Assembly (NCBI RefSeq): GCF_000576635.1
Contig: NZ_AVFL01000011.1
Coordinates: 1-64,000 of the forward strand
Direction of reading: 5' to 3'
Length of the DNA stretch: 64,000 nt
DNA from: Skermanella stibiiresistens SB22
Lineage (GTDB): Bacteria > Pseudomonadota > Alphaproteobacteria > Azospirillales > Azospirillaceae
In this document: positions 17,539 through 27,061 of the stretch, in pieces
Numbering within the stretch: position 1 is the stretch's first letter
Layout of the letters: every line of letters begins with the position of its first letter
Program-made: the position numbers and the translations under genes
Notes under the pieces: generated by a model
What the model was told of the DNA's origin: nothing
What the model saw: only the letters and a program-made list of their open reading frames with translations
Databases searched by the model: none

Positions 17539-18363
17539 ATGGCCATGCTGAATTTCGAGAAAAAATACCGCGTTCGGGGCGGGACGCTGATCGGGGGCGA
17601 TCTCTTCGACTTCTGGGTCGGGCCGTTCTATGTCGGCTTCTTCGGTGTCACGACGATCTTCTTTTCGTTCCTAGGAACGGCCCTGATCCTCTACGGCGCC
17701 GCCATCGGGCCGACCTGGAACGTCTGGCAGATCAACATAGCGCCCCCCGACCTGAAATACGGCCTGGGCGCCGCACCGCTCAAGGAAGGCGGATTGTGGC
17801 AGCTGATCACGATCTGCGCGCTGGGAGCCTTCATCTCGTGGGCGATCCGGCAGGTCGAGATATCCCGCAAGCTGGGCATGGGCCTCCACGTGCCCGTCGC
17901 CTTCAGCTTCGCGATCTTCGCCTACATCTCGCTGGTCGTGATCCGGCCGGTCCTGCTCGGCGGCTGGGGGCACGCCTTCCCCTACGGCATCCTCAGCCAT
18001 CTGGATTGGGTGTCGAACGTCGGCTACCAATACCTGCACTTCCACTACAACCCGGCGCACATGCTGGCCGTGAGCTTCTTCTTCACGACCACCTTCGCGC
18101 TGTCGCTCCACGGCTCCCTGGTGCTGGCGGCGGCCAACCCTCCCCACGGCGAGCGCGTCAAGACGGCCGAGCACGAGAACACCTTCTTCCGCGACACCAT
18201 CGGCTGGTCGATCGGCACGCTCGGCATCCACCGGCTCGGCCTGTTCCTGGCGCTCAACGCCGGGTTCTGGAGCGCGGTGTGCATCATCATCAGTGGCCCC
18301 TTCTGGACCCGTGGCTGGCCGGAATGGTGGAGCTGGTGGCTCGACCTGCCGATCTGGCGCTAA
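17539..18363 (+). CDS. pufL: Photosynthetic reaction centre L subunit
   Basis: The protein is 274 residues from the ATG at 17539 ([14 protein letters not shown] start); the in-frame ATG at 17503 lies in the hairpin leader and adds unconserved residues. Five membrane helices, the special-pair histidine in [12 protein letters not shown], and the iron/quinone-site histidines in [11 protein letters not shown] and [12 protein letters not shown] are visible. It binds the primary donor, accessory pigments and QB with PufM. RBS and 10-bp gap couple it to pufM. Confidence 0.97.
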   Translation: MAMLNFEKKYRVRGGTLIGGDLFDFWVGPFYVGFFGVTTIFFSFLGTALILYGAAIGPTWNVWQINIAPPDLKYGLGAAPLKEGGLWQLITICALGAFISWAIRQVEISRKLGMGLHVPVAFSFAIFAYISLVVIRPVLLGGWGHAFPYGILSHLDWVSNVGYQYLHFHYNPAHMLAVSFFFTTTFALSLHGSLVLAAANPPHGERVKTAEHENTFFRDTIGWSIGTLGIHRLGLFLALNAGFWSAVCIIISGPFWTRGWPEWWSWWLDLPIWR

Positions 18364-18373
18364 GGAGGCCGCG

Positions 18374-19348
18374 ATGGCGGAATATCAGAACATCTTCACC
18401 CAAGTTCAGGTCCGAGGGCCCGCCTATGCCGGCGTGCCCCTGACGCGCGGACCCTGGGTCCGCGCCTGGAAACCCAAATTCGTCCACCTGCTCGGCCGCA
18501 TCGGCGACGCGCAGGTCGGGCCGGTCTACCTGGGTTGGACGGGACTGGCGTCGCTGCTGTGCGGCTTCATCGCGTTCGAGATCATCGGCCTCAACATGTG
18601 GGCCTCCGTCAACTGGGACCCGGTCCAATTCCTACGGCAGCTGCCGTGGCTGGCGCTGGAACCGCCGGCGCCCGGCTATGGCTTGCGGATACCGCCGCTC
18701 AACGAGGGCGGCTGGTGGATCATCACCGGCTTCTTCCTGACCACCTCGATCATGCTGTGGTGGCTGCGCACATATCAAAGGGCGCGGGCGCTCGGCATGG
18801 GCACACACGTCTCCTGGGCCTTCGCGGCGGCGATCTGGCTGTACCTGGTGCTGGGCCTTATCCGTCCGGTGCTGATGGGAAGCTGGGGAGAGGCGGTGCC
18901 GTTCGGGATCTTTCCCCATCTGGATTGGACGGCGGCGTTCTCGATCCGCTACGGCAACCTGTTCTACAACCCGTTCCACATGCTCTCGATCGTCTTCCTC
19001 TATGGATCGACGCTGCTGTTCGCGATGCACGGCGCCACCGTCCTGGCGATCAGCCGGTTCGGCGGCGAGCGCGAGGTCGAGCAGATCACCGACCGCGGCA
19101 CGGCGTTCGAGCGTGGCGCCCTGTTCTGGCGCTGGACCATGGGCTTCAACGCGACGGCGGAATCGATCCACCGCTGGGCGTGGTGGTTCGCGGTGCTCTG
19201 CCCCCTGACCGGTGGCATCGGCATCCTGCTGACCGGCACCGTGGTCGACAATTGGTACCTGTGGGGCGTCAAGCACGGCTTGGCTCCGATGTATCCGCAG
19301 GTCTTCCCGGTCGTGCCCGATCCCGCACTCCTGCCAGGGAGGCCATGA
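18374..19348 (+). CDS. pufM: Photosynthetic reaction centre M subunit
   Basis: The 324-residue M subunit starts after AAGGAGG. It has five membrane helices, special-pair and accessory pigment histidines ([15 protein letters not shown]), and iron-site histidines in [10 protein letters not shown] and [13 protein letters not shown]. Its C-terminus extends past the last helix, as expected where a bound PufC cytochrome is present. The stop overlaps the pufC start. Confidence 0.97.
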   Translation: MAEYQNIFTQVQVRGPAYAGVPLTRGPWVRAWKPKFVHLLGRIGDAQVGPVYLGWTGLASLLCGFIAFEIIGLNMWASVNWDPVQFLRQLPWLALEPPAPGYGLRIPPLNEGGWWIITGFFLTTSIMLWWLRTYQRARALGMGTHVSWAFAAAIWLYLVLGLIRPVLMGSWGEAVPFGIFPHLDWTAAFSIRYGNLFYNPFHMLSIVFLYGSTLLFAMHGATVLAISRFGGEREVEQITDRGTAFERGALFWRWTMGFNATAESIHRWAWWFAVLCPLTGGIGILLTGTVVDNWYLWGVKHGLAPMYPQVFPVVPDPALLPGRP

Positions 19349-20508
19349 TGGGAAAGATGACCCACCGGGAGGCTTTCTGGGACCTGATCCTCCGGATCGG
19401 ATTGGTGGCGGCCGCGGTGTTCGGCGTTGGCATGCTGTTCACCATCGAATACCCGCCGGTCGAGACGATCCAGCGCGGTTTCCGCGGTGTTGGCTTGGTC
19501 CAGAACTACCATCCCGACACCGTGGAGGCTCAACTCGCCGCCAACCAGGTGCCCGAGGCGATCGAGCCGGCCGACCCCGACAGCGGGCCCGCGACGGAGG
19601 TCTATCAGAACGTCCAGGTCTTGGGCGACCTGACGGACGCGCAGTTCATCCGGGTGATGACCGCCATGACGGAATGGGTGTCTCCGGAACAGGGCTGCAC
19701 CTATTGCCACGCCGAGGGCGAGGAGTTGTCGTCGGACAGCCTCTACACCAAGGTGGTCGCCCGCCGCATGCTCCAGATGACCCGGGACATCAACACCAAC
19801 TGGCAACCCCACGTCGCCCAGACGGGAGTCACCTGCTACACCTGCCACCGCGGCCAGCCGGTTCCCGCCAACATCTGGTTCACCGATCCGGGCCGTCCGC
19901 ACACGGCGGGTCTGCTCGGCAATCCCGCCGGCCAGAACGGTCCCGCTCCCGCCGCCGGTCTGGCGTCGCTGCCATCCGATCCACTGACGCCCTTCCTGAT
20001 GGGCGGCGGCAAGGACGCCGGCATTCGGGTCAATTCCGACACGGCGCTGCCGTCCGGCAACCGCCAATCGATCAAGCAGGCGGAATGGACCTACAGCCTG
20101 ATGGTCAACATGTCGGATTCGCTGGGCGTCAACTGCACCTACTGCCACAACAGCCGCTCCTTCCGCGACTGGGAGCAAAGCTCCCCGACCCGGGCCTCGG
20201 CGTGGCACGGCATCCAGATGGTCCGCGACCTCAACGCCAGCTACCTGGAACCCTTGCAATCCGTCTTCCCGCCGCACCGCCTGGGCGCGCTGGGCGACGT
20301 CGCCAAGGTTAACTGCTCCACCTGCCACGCCGGCGTCTTCAAGCCCCTGTTCGGCGTCAGCATGCTGAAGGACTATCCCGAACTGGCGAAAGCCGGCGGC
20401 GTGACCGGCGTCCCGGTCGACCCGGCCCCCGCGGCGGTCCCCGAACCCGGCCCCGCCCAAACTCCGGGCGCCGCGCAACCGCCCGGATCGGGCCAACCGG
20501 CCCAGTGA
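19345..20508 (+). CDS. pufC: Reaction-centre tetraheme cytochrome c subunit PufC
   Basis: Four CxxCH heme motifs are present: CTYCH (residues 118-122), CYTCH (164-168), a second CTYCH and CSTCH, matching the four-heme electron donor to the photo-oxidised special pair. The N-terminus has one hydrophobic helix (about residues 14-33) and no lipobox cysteine, so it is anchored by an uncleaved helix rather than a lipid. The C-terminal 35 residues are proline-rich. Two adjacent ATGs (19345 and 19348) are possible; both overlap the pufM stop. Confidence 0.96.
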   Translation: MMGKMTHREAFWDLILRIGLVAAAVFGVGMLFTIEYPPVETIQRGFRGVGLVQNYHPDTVEAQLAANQVPEAIEPADPDSGPATEVYQNVQVLGDLTDAQFIRVMTAMTEWVSPEQGCTYCHAEGEELSSDSLYTKVVARRMLQMTRDINTNWQPHVAQTGVTCYTCHRGQPVPANIWFTDPGRPHTAGLLGNPAGQNGPAPAAGLASLPSDPLTPFLMGGGKDAGIRVNSDTALPSGNRQSIKQAEWTYSLMVNMSDSLGVNCTYCHNSRSFRDWEQSSPTRASAWHGIQMVRDLNASYLEPLQSVFPPHRLGALGDVAKVNCSTCHAGVFKPLFGVSMLKDYPELAKAGGVTGVPVDPAPAAVPEPGPAQTPGAAQPPGSGQPAQ

Positions 20509-20533
20509 TGTTCGGCTGCGGAGGGTAGTGTAA

Positions 20534-20558
20534 GGGCCGGAGTCTCGGACTCCGGCCC
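20534..20558 (+). terminator. Strong terminator of the bchC-puf operon
   Basis: An 11-bp perfect stem, GGGCCGGAGTC and GACTCCGGCCC, with a 3-base loop lies 25 bp after the pufC stop, followed by an AT-richer stretch (AACCATTTT). It separates the plus-strand operon from the minus-strand vapC. Confidence 0.85.
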
Positions 20559-20571
20559 AAACCATTTTCAG

Positions 20572-20964
20572 TCAGTTGATCGACGAACACAGGTCCGTCC
20601 GACTGAAGTCATCGCCCTTGAACACGAGGCTGGCGCCGCGGACCTTCGCCAGCGCATAGGAGAAGCAGTCGCCATAGTTCAGGCCAGCCGGATGGCGGCC
20701 CTTGCCGTATCGACGCCAAGCGGCCCTGGCCATTTCCGCCTGTTCCTGATCCACCGGCACGATTTCGATGCCCGCACGGTAGATGAACAGGTCCAACTCC
20801 CGCCCTCCAGCCTCGCCCTTGCGGGTTTCGATCACCATGGAGGCTTCGAGCAGGCTCGCGGCGGACATCAGGCGAGGCGATCCGCCCGCGATCGTATCGG
20901 CCAACAGCGCCGCTTCAGGTTCCTTCAGCAGAATGGCGATGACGGCCGAGGTGTCGATGACCAT
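20572..20964 (-). CDS. vapC: PIN-domain ribonuclease, VapC-like toxin
   Basis: This 130-residue PIN protein starts MVIDTSAVIAIL, with Asp4 as the first acidic residue, Glu40 in LLEASMVIE, and a third acidic patch in GLNYGDCFSYALAK, the standard VapC site for metal-dependent RNA cleavage. Its ATG overlaps the stop of the upstream antitoxin-like gene, typical of vapBC pairs. The target RNA is unknown. Confidence 0.88.
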   Translation of the reverse strand: MVIDTSAVIAILLKEPEAALLADTIAGGSPRLMSAASLLEASMVIETRKGEAGGRELDLFIYRAGIEIVPVDQEQAEMARAAWRRYGKGRHPAGLNYGDCFSYALAKVRGASLVFKGDDFSRTDLCSSIN

Positions 20965-21218
20965 CAGCCCGGCAATCCGTGTTCGTCATAACCAAGGATC
21001 TCTTCGGCACTTCTGGCGTCCAGATCGGGTAGGGCGCTGCAACGATCACCGATAGCCAGCATCTCAGCCGCCAGCCTACGGCCCGACTTATCGCGTTGAA
21101 CCCGCTGAAGCCGCTCTTCGGCAGCCTTTCGGACGGCGGTCGTGACACCTTCACCCGTGACGGCCGCAAGCTCGCGGACGATCTTCTCGGTGTTTGGATC
21201 CTTGATGTTCAACGGCAT
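20964..21218 (-). CDS. vapB: VapB-like antitoxin of the Rv0623/PSK family
   Basis: The 84-residue product (from ATG at 21218) begins MPLNIKDPNTEKIVRELAAV, a ribbon-helix-helix-like N-terminus seen in VapB antitoxins of the PSK-operon transcription-factor type, and ends in an acidic toxin-binding tail (DARSAEEILGYDEHGLPG). A GTG at 21245 would add nine residues. The pair is the expected antitoxin-toxin order with a 4-bp-type junction. Confidence 0.8.
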   Translation of the reverse strand: MPLNIKDPNTEKIVRELAAVTGEGVTTAVRKAAEERLQRVQRDKSGRRLAAEMLAIGDRCSALPDLDARSAEEILGYDEHGLPG

Positions 21219-21400
21219 TCCGGCACCTGGGCAGAATTTATCCACCTTTAAAGATAACGCACGTTTGGAGTTGCCGCAACCGCATGTGTCTCGATGGGAA
21301 TTTCCTGGTCACGATGAATATATCTGACGTCGTTTTTGCTCGATATGAAACGGCAAGAACTTGTATCCGCCAAAGCTCATTCATGCGAAGTATTTTTTAT

Positions 21401-21523
21401 CACAGATGAAGAGGATATACAGGATGCACACAGATCCCACGACGTCGATTCTGATCGGCTTCGCGGGAGTTCATGAGGCTGACTGGATCTGTGTCCATCC
21501 TGTGAATCCTCTTTATCTGTGTT
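21401..21523. repeat. Palindromic GxxExxY-leader repeat, copy pair A
   Basis: A roughly 37-bp unit at 21401-21436 (CACAGATGAAGAGGATATAC then AGGATGCACACAGATC) recurs inverted at 21485-21523, separated by 48 bp. The same unit appears at 26331, 26481 and 26616, the last copy overlapping the start of a GxxExxY gene. The 398-bp gap 21246-21643 otherwise holds nothing I recognise as coding. Confidence 0.8.
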
Positions 21524-21643
21524 GAATTAAACGCTCCGGATAAGCCCTTCCGATGCTGGCGAAAGCGCGGGCGAGGGAAGACCGATACCCTCGCCCAACC
21601 GCACCCTCCGGCCCATCGACTGGGTGAGGCGGGGTGGTGGATC

Positions 21644-23923
21644 TCAGAACCTGACCAGATACCTGACCGCCGTGGCGAAGGCGGGGCCGGCGCCATCATC
21701 ATGGCCGGGGGAGGTTTGCATCAGGCCGCCGAAGTTCAGCTCGCTATCCTCGTCCAGCATGATCCGGTACGCCAATTCGATGTCGATCTGGCGGCCGCTG
21801 GGCGTCAGGCTGGCTGATGTGGTTTCGCGGAGCACCTGACCGTCATCGGTCCTGCCGACGGGAGCGTCGATCCCGGCGCTGCCGGACGAGACGCGGAGCG
21901 GCTGGGCGACACTCAGCGACAGCCTGTCCCGGTCGGCCAGCACGTCGTTCCGGGCCAAGCCCAGCTGCCAGCTATCGCTCCGCACGCCGGACAGGCTCCG
22001 GATCAGTCCCGATCCCAGCCGGGTATCCGCCGTCACGCCGTATTGCCACGTCCCGAAGGCTTCGACCGGCCCCAGGTTGGCGGCGGCGAACAAGGCGGTG
22101 AAGCGCGTATTGACCGGCTGGCCGAAGGCGAAGGCGGAATCCCCGCTGCTGTCCAGTGCCGAGCCGCGCTCGGTCAATTCACCGAACTGCACGCCGACAT
22201 GTCCGGCGCCCCAGGTCTTCCTCATCTCCGCCATCACGACCTGCCGGTCACCGTGGTCGCCCCAAGCTCGGTCGGCGCCGCGGCGCCAGCCATCGCCCTC
22301 CTGTCGCAGAGCCACGCCGGCGGCCATCGACAAACCGTCACCCAAATCCGTCCGCAGCGAGACGTTCCGCCCGGCGTCGGCGATGCCGAGGAAGGCCGAC
22401 CGCGCTGGATCGCCGGAGATCGGATCTACCGTATTCCCCTCGACGGCGGCCAGGCCGAAGCGCGCCGCCATCGGCCGGCCAGAGGCGATGCCGATCTCGG
22501 TCCCCGGTGTGACGCTCGATGTGAACGCGAAACTGCGGCCCGATCCCGCCCGCTCCGGAACCTGGACTCCCCGATCGGCGCCCCGGTCGGCGAAGCTGGC
22601 GTAGCCGCCGGCACCCACGGGGGCGCCGACGAAATCCATGCCCTTGTCGCCCCCGACCCAACCCTCCAGCCCGTGCCCTGGCTGGGCGCGGGCGATCCGC
22701 GCCGTCACGTCGGCGGAATAGGCCCGCTGGTACTCGTCCAGCATGATCGTCCGGCCCAAGGTGGCGTTGGCCGACAGCGCGTCGCCGAACGCCGCCCCCA
22801 GCCGCAGGGTCGTGGCGGTCGCCTCGGCCCCCGTCGTCGCGGCCGCGGCCGTGGTCGTGCCGGTCGGGATCGAACTGGTGCCGACGGGCGCCATGGCGCC
22901 GGCGACGTTGAGCAGGCCCCTGCCATAGACGGCGTCGGTTCCGGGCGCTCCCAGATCGGTCGCGGTGCGGAGGATCAGATCGACGATTTGCGTCCCGGTC
23001 AGGTGCGGGAAGGCTTGCCTGAGCAGCGCGGCGGCTCCGGACACATGGGGAGCCGCCACCGACGTTCCGGTCGCCGTGACCGCGTCGCCGTCATTGTCGA
23101 CGGCCCGGATCATCTCGCCGGGAGCCACCACGTAGGAGTTCGCCAGCGCGCCCGCCCGGTTGGAGAAGCTGGAGATCGTGTTGGACGCTCCGACCGAGCC
23201 CACCACGATGCCGTGGCCGGTGGTGGCGTCGCCGGTGACCCCCAGCGCGATCAGGTTCGTCACGGTGTCCTTGCCGTCGTTGCCGGCCGAGGCCACCAGG
23301 ATGATGTCGCGGTTGGCGGCTTGCTTGAAGGCGTCGGCGAGACCGATCGGCACGAACCCCTCGCCCCCCAGCGAGTAGTTGATGACCCCGACGCCGCTCT
23401 CGGTGGCGTGGCGCGTCGCCGCCTCGATGTCGGAGGTGAAGAACTCGTTGGCGGCCTTCCCCGTCGCGGAATAGGCATCGGCGCGGATCGCCAGGATCTT
23501 CGCGCCGTAGGCGACGCCCTGGGTCTGGACACCGTTCTTCCGCGCCCCGATCACCGCGGCCACGACGGTGCCATGCCCGTCGGCGTCGGTCAGCGACTGG
23601 CCCGCGCGCTCCTTGACGATATCGGTCGACCGGCCGTCGATCGCGCCGGAGAACTCCGCCAGACCGGTGTTGACGCCGGTATCGACGATCGCCACCACCT
23701 GTCCCGTGCCGTCGATGTTCTTGGCATAGGCGGCGCCGGCCCCGATCTGCTGGAGACCGGGATTGAGCCGGTATTCGGAGGTGTCATACGCGTTGGCCGG
23801 TGGTGTCACCGGGGTTTGCGGTGGGGTGGAACTGGTGGTCGTTGGACCCGGCCCACTGCCTCCACCACATCCCGCGAGTAAAAGTAGGGCGGCGGTCGCC
23901 ATTCCAGAGCGAGAGCTGATCAC
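21644..23923 (-). CDS. Subtilisin-like autotransporter serine protease (lipoprotein signal)
   Basis: This 759-residue protein begins with a lipoprotein signal (lipobox LLAGC, Cys19) and a proline/threonine linker. The S8 peptidase domain has Asp81 in AIVDTGVN, His117 in DADGHGT and Ser288 in TATGTSVAAPHVSG. From about residue 480 the sequence turns into amphipathic beta-strands and ends in YLVRF, the terminal aromatic expected of an autotransporter barrel. It is probably an outer-membrane surface protease. It lies downstream of the S9 peptidase on the same strand, with 267 bp between. Confidence 0.88.
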   Translation of the reverse strand: MISSRSGMATAALLLLAGCGGGSGPGPTTTSSTPPQTPVTPPANAYDTSEYRLNPGLQQIGAGAAYAKNIDGTGQVVAIVDTGVNTGLAEFSGAIDGRSTDIVKERAGQSLTDADGHGTVVAAVIGARKNGVQTQGVAYGAKILAIRADAYSATGKAANEFFTSDIEAATRHATESGVGVINYSLGGEGFVPIGLADAFKQAANRDIILVASAGNDGKDTVTNLIALGVTGDATTGHGIVVGSVGASNTISSFSNRAGALANSYVVAPGEMIRAVDNDGDAVTATGTSVAAPHVSGAAALLRQAFPHLTGTQIVDLILRTATDLGAPGTDAVYGRGLLNVAGAMAPVGTSSIPTGTTTAAAATTGAEATATTLRLGAAFGDALSANATLGRTIMLDEYQRAYSADVTARIARAQPGHGLEGWVGGDKGMDFVGAPVGAGGYASFADRGADRGVQVPERAGSGRSFAFTSSVTPGTEIGIASGRPMAARFGLAAVEGNTVDPISGDPARSAFLGIADAGRNVSLRTDLGDGLSMAAGVALRQEGDGWRRGADRAWGDHGDRQVVMAEMRKTWGAGHVGVQFGELTERGSALDSSGDSAFAFGQPVNTRFTALFAAANLGPVEAFGTWQYGVTADTRLGSGLIRSLSGVRSDSWQLGLARNDVLADRDRLSLSVAQPLRVSSGSAGIDAPVGRTDDGQVLRETTSASLTPSGRQIDIELAYRIMLDEDSELNFGGLMQTSPGHDDGAGPAFATAVRYLVRF

Positions 23924-24026
23924 GGAACTCTCCCAGAACTATGTTTATGGTTATCGGACGAGTCCGAAATCTATAGTCCTGGGAGGAAATGCGCGTATTG
24001 GCAGGCGGATTATCGTTGTGGATATT

Positions 24027-24047
24027 GCGCGCGCTGAAAGCGCGCGC
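24027..24047. terminator. GC hairpin between the S9 peptidase and the subtilase
   Basis: GCGCGCGC-TGAAA-GCGCGCGC forms a perfect 8-bp stem with a 5-base loop in the 267-bp gap. There is no clear U-tract on either strand, so it could be a weak terminator of the S9 gene, an mRNA stabiliser or an attenuator. Confidence 0.45.
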
Positions 24048-24190
24048 CTGACGATTACCGAGTGCTGATTTCAGTGATTATCCGAACGATAAGACAGGCC
24101 GGATTTAGCTGGTCCGAATACTTTCGGAAACCCCATCGCGTCAATCGGGCCAGAACGAAGCAGACCGGCCCGGTTGTCCAAAGGAGTTGA

Positions 24191-26272
24191 TCAGGCCACC
24201 CGCCAGCCGATCCTGTCGCGCAGGAACCGGTAGCCCAGCGCCGTGAACGCCGCCCGCTCGGTGTTGTCCTTGCCATAGCCATGGCCGCCGGCCGCCGGCT
24301 CGTAGAAGCTGGCGTCATAGCCCATGGCCAGGAGCTTGGCCGCCATCTTGCGGGCGTGGCCGGGATGGACGCGGTCGTCGCGGCGGCTGGTCGCGATCAG
24401 GATCGGCGGATAGGCTTGGCCCGGAACGGCGGCGTGGTAGGCCGACATCGGGCCCAGGAAGGCCCAATCCGCCGGATCGTCGGGATCGCCGTATTCCGCG
24501 ACCCAGCTGGCTCCCGCCAGCAACTTGGAGTAACGCCGCATGTCGATCAGCGGGATCGTGCAGAACAGCGCGCCGAACCGCTCGGGATAGCGGGTCAGCA
24601 TGTTGGTGATCAGGATGCCGCCGTTCGAGCCGCCCTCCGCCGCGATCCGCTCCGGCTTGGTGACACCGCGCCGCACCAGGTCGGCCGCGACCGCCGCGAA
24701 GTCGTCATGTGACAGCCGCTTGCCCTCGCGCCGGCCGGCGTCGTGCCAAGCCGTGCCGAACTCGCGCCCACCCCGGATGCAGGCGGTGACGCTGGTGCCG
24801 CCCTTCTCCAGCCACAGCTTGCCGATGGCGGAGTTGTAGGACGGCAGCATCGAGATGCCGAACCCGCCATAGCCATACAGGTGGACCGGCGCGTCGCCTG
24901 TGCCGCCCTCCGCCGGCCCGGTCTGGACGTAGGGGATCAGCGTGCCGTCCGACGACACCGCCTCGTGCCTGGTCACCACCATCCCCGCCGGATCGAACCC
25001 GCGGGGGGCCCGCTTCAACAGGTCCGGCGCTTGGCCCGGCTTGATCAGGTACAAGGACTGCGGCGTCAGCGGGTCCTGCGCGTTGGCCAGCAGGTCGCCA
25101 TTGGACTCGTCCTCCTCGACGTCCAGCGGCCAGACGCTGGCGACGCCCAAATCGGGCAAGCCGGTGATCCGCGTGTGGGTCCAACTCTCGCCCGACTCCG
25201 GAGCCGGTGGTGTCCAGACCTCGAACACCGGCTTCAGGTCGTCCAGGATCGACAGCACCAGCGTGCCGCCCGACAGGAAGTAGCCCTGCATCGCCCGGCG
25301 CGGCGCCGGCTCGAACAGGATCGCGAATGTCCTTCCGCCCGCCAGGAACTCGTCCAGCCGGATCGCCACGACGCTGTCGGCGGCGAAGCTCGATCCGCCC
25401 ACGTCCCACGGCACGCGCGGCTTGATCACCAACCATCCCGCGTGCCACTGCACCCAGGCGTCGGTCGGCAGGTCCAGCTTGGTCCGCGCCCCATCACGGT
25501 CGCCGATCCACTCCGTGGCGTTGAAGAAGTCGACCTGCTCGGTGAACCAGACCCTCTCCCCGGCCTCCGAATGATCGATGGCGCCCCAGACGCTCATGGA
25601 CTCCCTGGGCGTCTCGAAGATCACCGGTGCCGCCAGCGGATCGGTGCCACGCGCCCAGCGCCGCACCGCCCTGCCATAGCCGGAGTTGGTCGCCATGCCG
25701 TCGCCCAGCGCCGAGAAGATCAGCAGCGTGTCGCGGTCGAGCCACGCGGCCCCGCTCTTCGCCTCCGCCAGATGGAAGCCGCCCTCGACGAAGCCGCGGG
25801 TGGTCAGGTCGAACTCCCGCAGCACTGTCGCGTCGCCACCGCCCCGCGACAGGCTCAGGATGGCGCGGTCGTGGCTGCCGGGCAGGGTGACCGGCGCGCC
25901 CCAGACCCAATCCTCGCCCTCGGCCGCCGCCAGCGCGTCCAGGTCCAGCAGGATGTCCCAGTCGGGCTGGTCCGTGCGATAGCTTTCCAGGCTGGTGGTC
26001 CGCCACAGCCCGCGCGGGTTGGTGGCGTCCTTCCAAAAGTTGAACAGCCGTTCGCCGCGCCGCGCGATGAACGGGATGTTGTCCGGCCGATCCAGGATGG
26101 CCGCCAGCGCGTCCCGGTCCCGCTCGAACTCGGTGTCACCCAATTGGGCCAGGATCTCCGAGTTCCGAGCCTCCACCCAAGCCACCGCCCGCTCCCCATC
26201 GACCTCCTCCAGCCACAGCCACGGATCATCATCGGGCGCCGCGAGGGTAGGGCGGGGGTCGGGAAGTGTCAT
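24191..26272 (-). CDS. Prolyl oligopeptidase family serine peptidase (S9A)
   Basis: The protein is 693 residues from the ATG at 26272, preceded by a GAGAG ribosome-binding site; an upstream in-frame ATG at 26335 falls inside a repeat. An N-terminal beta-propeller (about residues 60-400) is followed by the catalytic domain with Ser549 in GGSNGG, Asp in SRRDDRVHPGHARKM and His in AAGGHGYG. It is likely a cytoplasmic or periplasmic oligopeptidase; no signal peptide is evident. Length is normal for the family. Confidence 0.92.
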   Translation of the reverse strand: MTLPDPRPTLAAPDDDPWLWLEEVDGERAVAWVEARNSEILAQLGDTEFERDRDALAAILDRPDNIPFIARRGERLFNFWKDATNPRGLWRTTSLESYRTDQPDWDILLDLDALAAAEGEDWVWGAPVTLPGSHDRAILSLSRGGGDATVLREFDLTTRGFVEGGFHLAEAKSGAAWLDRDTLLIFSALGDGMATNSGYGRAVRRWARGTDPLAAPVIFETPRESMSVWGAIDHSEAGERVWFTEQVDFFNATEWIGDRDGARTKLDLPTDAWVQWHAGWLVIKPRVPWDVGGSSFAADSVVAIRLDEFLAGGRTFAILFEPAPRRAMQGYFLSGGTLVLSILDDLKPVFEVWTPPAPESGESWTHTRITGLPDLGVASVWPLDVEEDESNGDLLANAQDPLTPQSLYLIKPGQAPDLLKRAPRGFDPAGMVVTRHEAVSSDGTLIPYVQTGPAEGGTGDAPVHLYGYGGFGISMLPSYNSAIGKLWLEKGGTSVTACIRGGREFGTAWHDAGRREGKRLSHDDFAAVAADLVRRGVTKPERIAAEGGSNGGILITNMLTRYPERFGALFCTIPLIDMRRYSKLLAGASWVAEYGDPDDPADWAFLGPMSAYHAAVPGQAYPPILIATSRRDDRVHPGHARKMAAKLLAMGYDASFYEPAAGGHGYGKDNTERAAFTALGYRFLRDRIGWRVA

Positions 26273-26330
26273 GGTGTGCTCTCTCGCGTTGATTGGTATC
26301 GGGGGCGTTCCTGTTGTTGGAGATTCTTTT

Positions 26331-26520
26331 AACACAGATAAAGAGGATTTACAGGATGGACACAGATCGGACAGAATTTGATCTCTACCGTTGAGTTTTT
26401 GAAAGAAGCGCAGTGTACCTAATAATAAAAATAGAAAGTTTCGTAATCACTTACTTACTGGGAAATCATAGATGATGTGAGATCTGTGTCCATCCTGTAT
26501 ATCCTCTTTATCTGTGTTAA
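26331..26520. repeat. Palindromic GxxExxY-leader repeat, copy pair B
   Basis: A 38-bp unit at 26331-26368 (AACACAGATAAAGAGGATTT then ACAGGATGGACACAGATC) is inverted at 26481-26520, with 112 bp of AT-rich sequence between. The unit is near-identical to pair A (21401-21523) and to the leader of the GxxExxY gene at 26616. The rest of the 366-bp gap 26273-26638 is AT-rich with no coding signal. Confidence 0.8.
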
Positions 26521-26615
26521 GAAAAACTGCTCAAGCATCAAACCCATCGATTAAAATTTATTTTACAATAATTTTAATAAATACTATATTAATTGTCTAA
26601 TATACTGCTTCTCAG

Positions 26616-26654
26616 CACGGATATGGAGGATACACAGGATGGGCACAGATGATC
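26616..26654 (+). repeat. GxxExxY-leader repeat copy containing a start codon
   Basis: The copy reads CACGGATATGGAGGATACAC then AGGATGGGCACAGATGATC, and the ATG at 26639 inside it is the start of the GxxExxY gene. The repeat therefore supplies ribosome-binding site, start and first codons (Met-Gly-Thr-Asp). Confidence 0.75.
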
Positions 26655-27031
26655 GAGCCAAAGCCGATCCCAGTCTCACAGCCTTGACCGAGAAGATCAT
26701 CGGCTGCGCCTTCGCCGTATCAAATACATTGGGTCACGGATTTCTCGAGAACGTGTATAAGAATGCCCTCGCGCTTGAGATCGAGGCGGCTGGCCTGTTC
26801 GTCCGAAAGGAACAACCCTTTCCAGCCCACTACAGGGATAATCAGGTTGGCTTGTATATCGCCGACCTCGTGGTCGACAACACCGTGATTGTCGAACTCA
26901 AGGCGACAGCCGTCCTGACCCCAGTCCACCTCTCCCAAGTCCTGAACTATCTCAAGGCGTGCCGCCTTCCCGTAGGATTGATATTGAACTTTGGACAGCC
27001 AAGGCTCGAGGTCAAGCGGGTGATGCGGTGA
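26639..27031 (+). CDS. GxxExxY family protein
   Basis: The 130-residue product contains the name-giving motif in GHGFLENVYKNAL (G-x-x-E-x-x-Y), followed by a PD-(D/E)xK-like core: IADLVVDNTVIVELKA, with Asp and Glu-x-Lys spaced as in nuclease-fold proteins. The family is widespread and uncharacterised. Base composition of the gene is more AT-rich than neighbours, and its 5' end lies in a dispersed repeat, both suggesting recent arrival. It is convergent with hemA. Confidence 0.88.
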   Translation: MGTDDRAKADPSLTALTEKIIGCAFAVSNTLGHGFLENVYKNALALEIEAAGLFVRKEQPFPAHYRDNQVGLYIADLVVDNTVIVELKATAVLTPVHLSQVLNYLKACRLPVGLILNFGQPRLEVKRVMR

Positions 27032-27061
27032 GCTCCGCGTCCATCTTTGCCAACGCTTGAC

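Noticed and set aside
22043-23881. 612-codon plus-strand frame opposite the subtilase
   Set aside because: Composition typical of an antisense shadow; the minus-strand gene has catalytic triad, signal and barrel.
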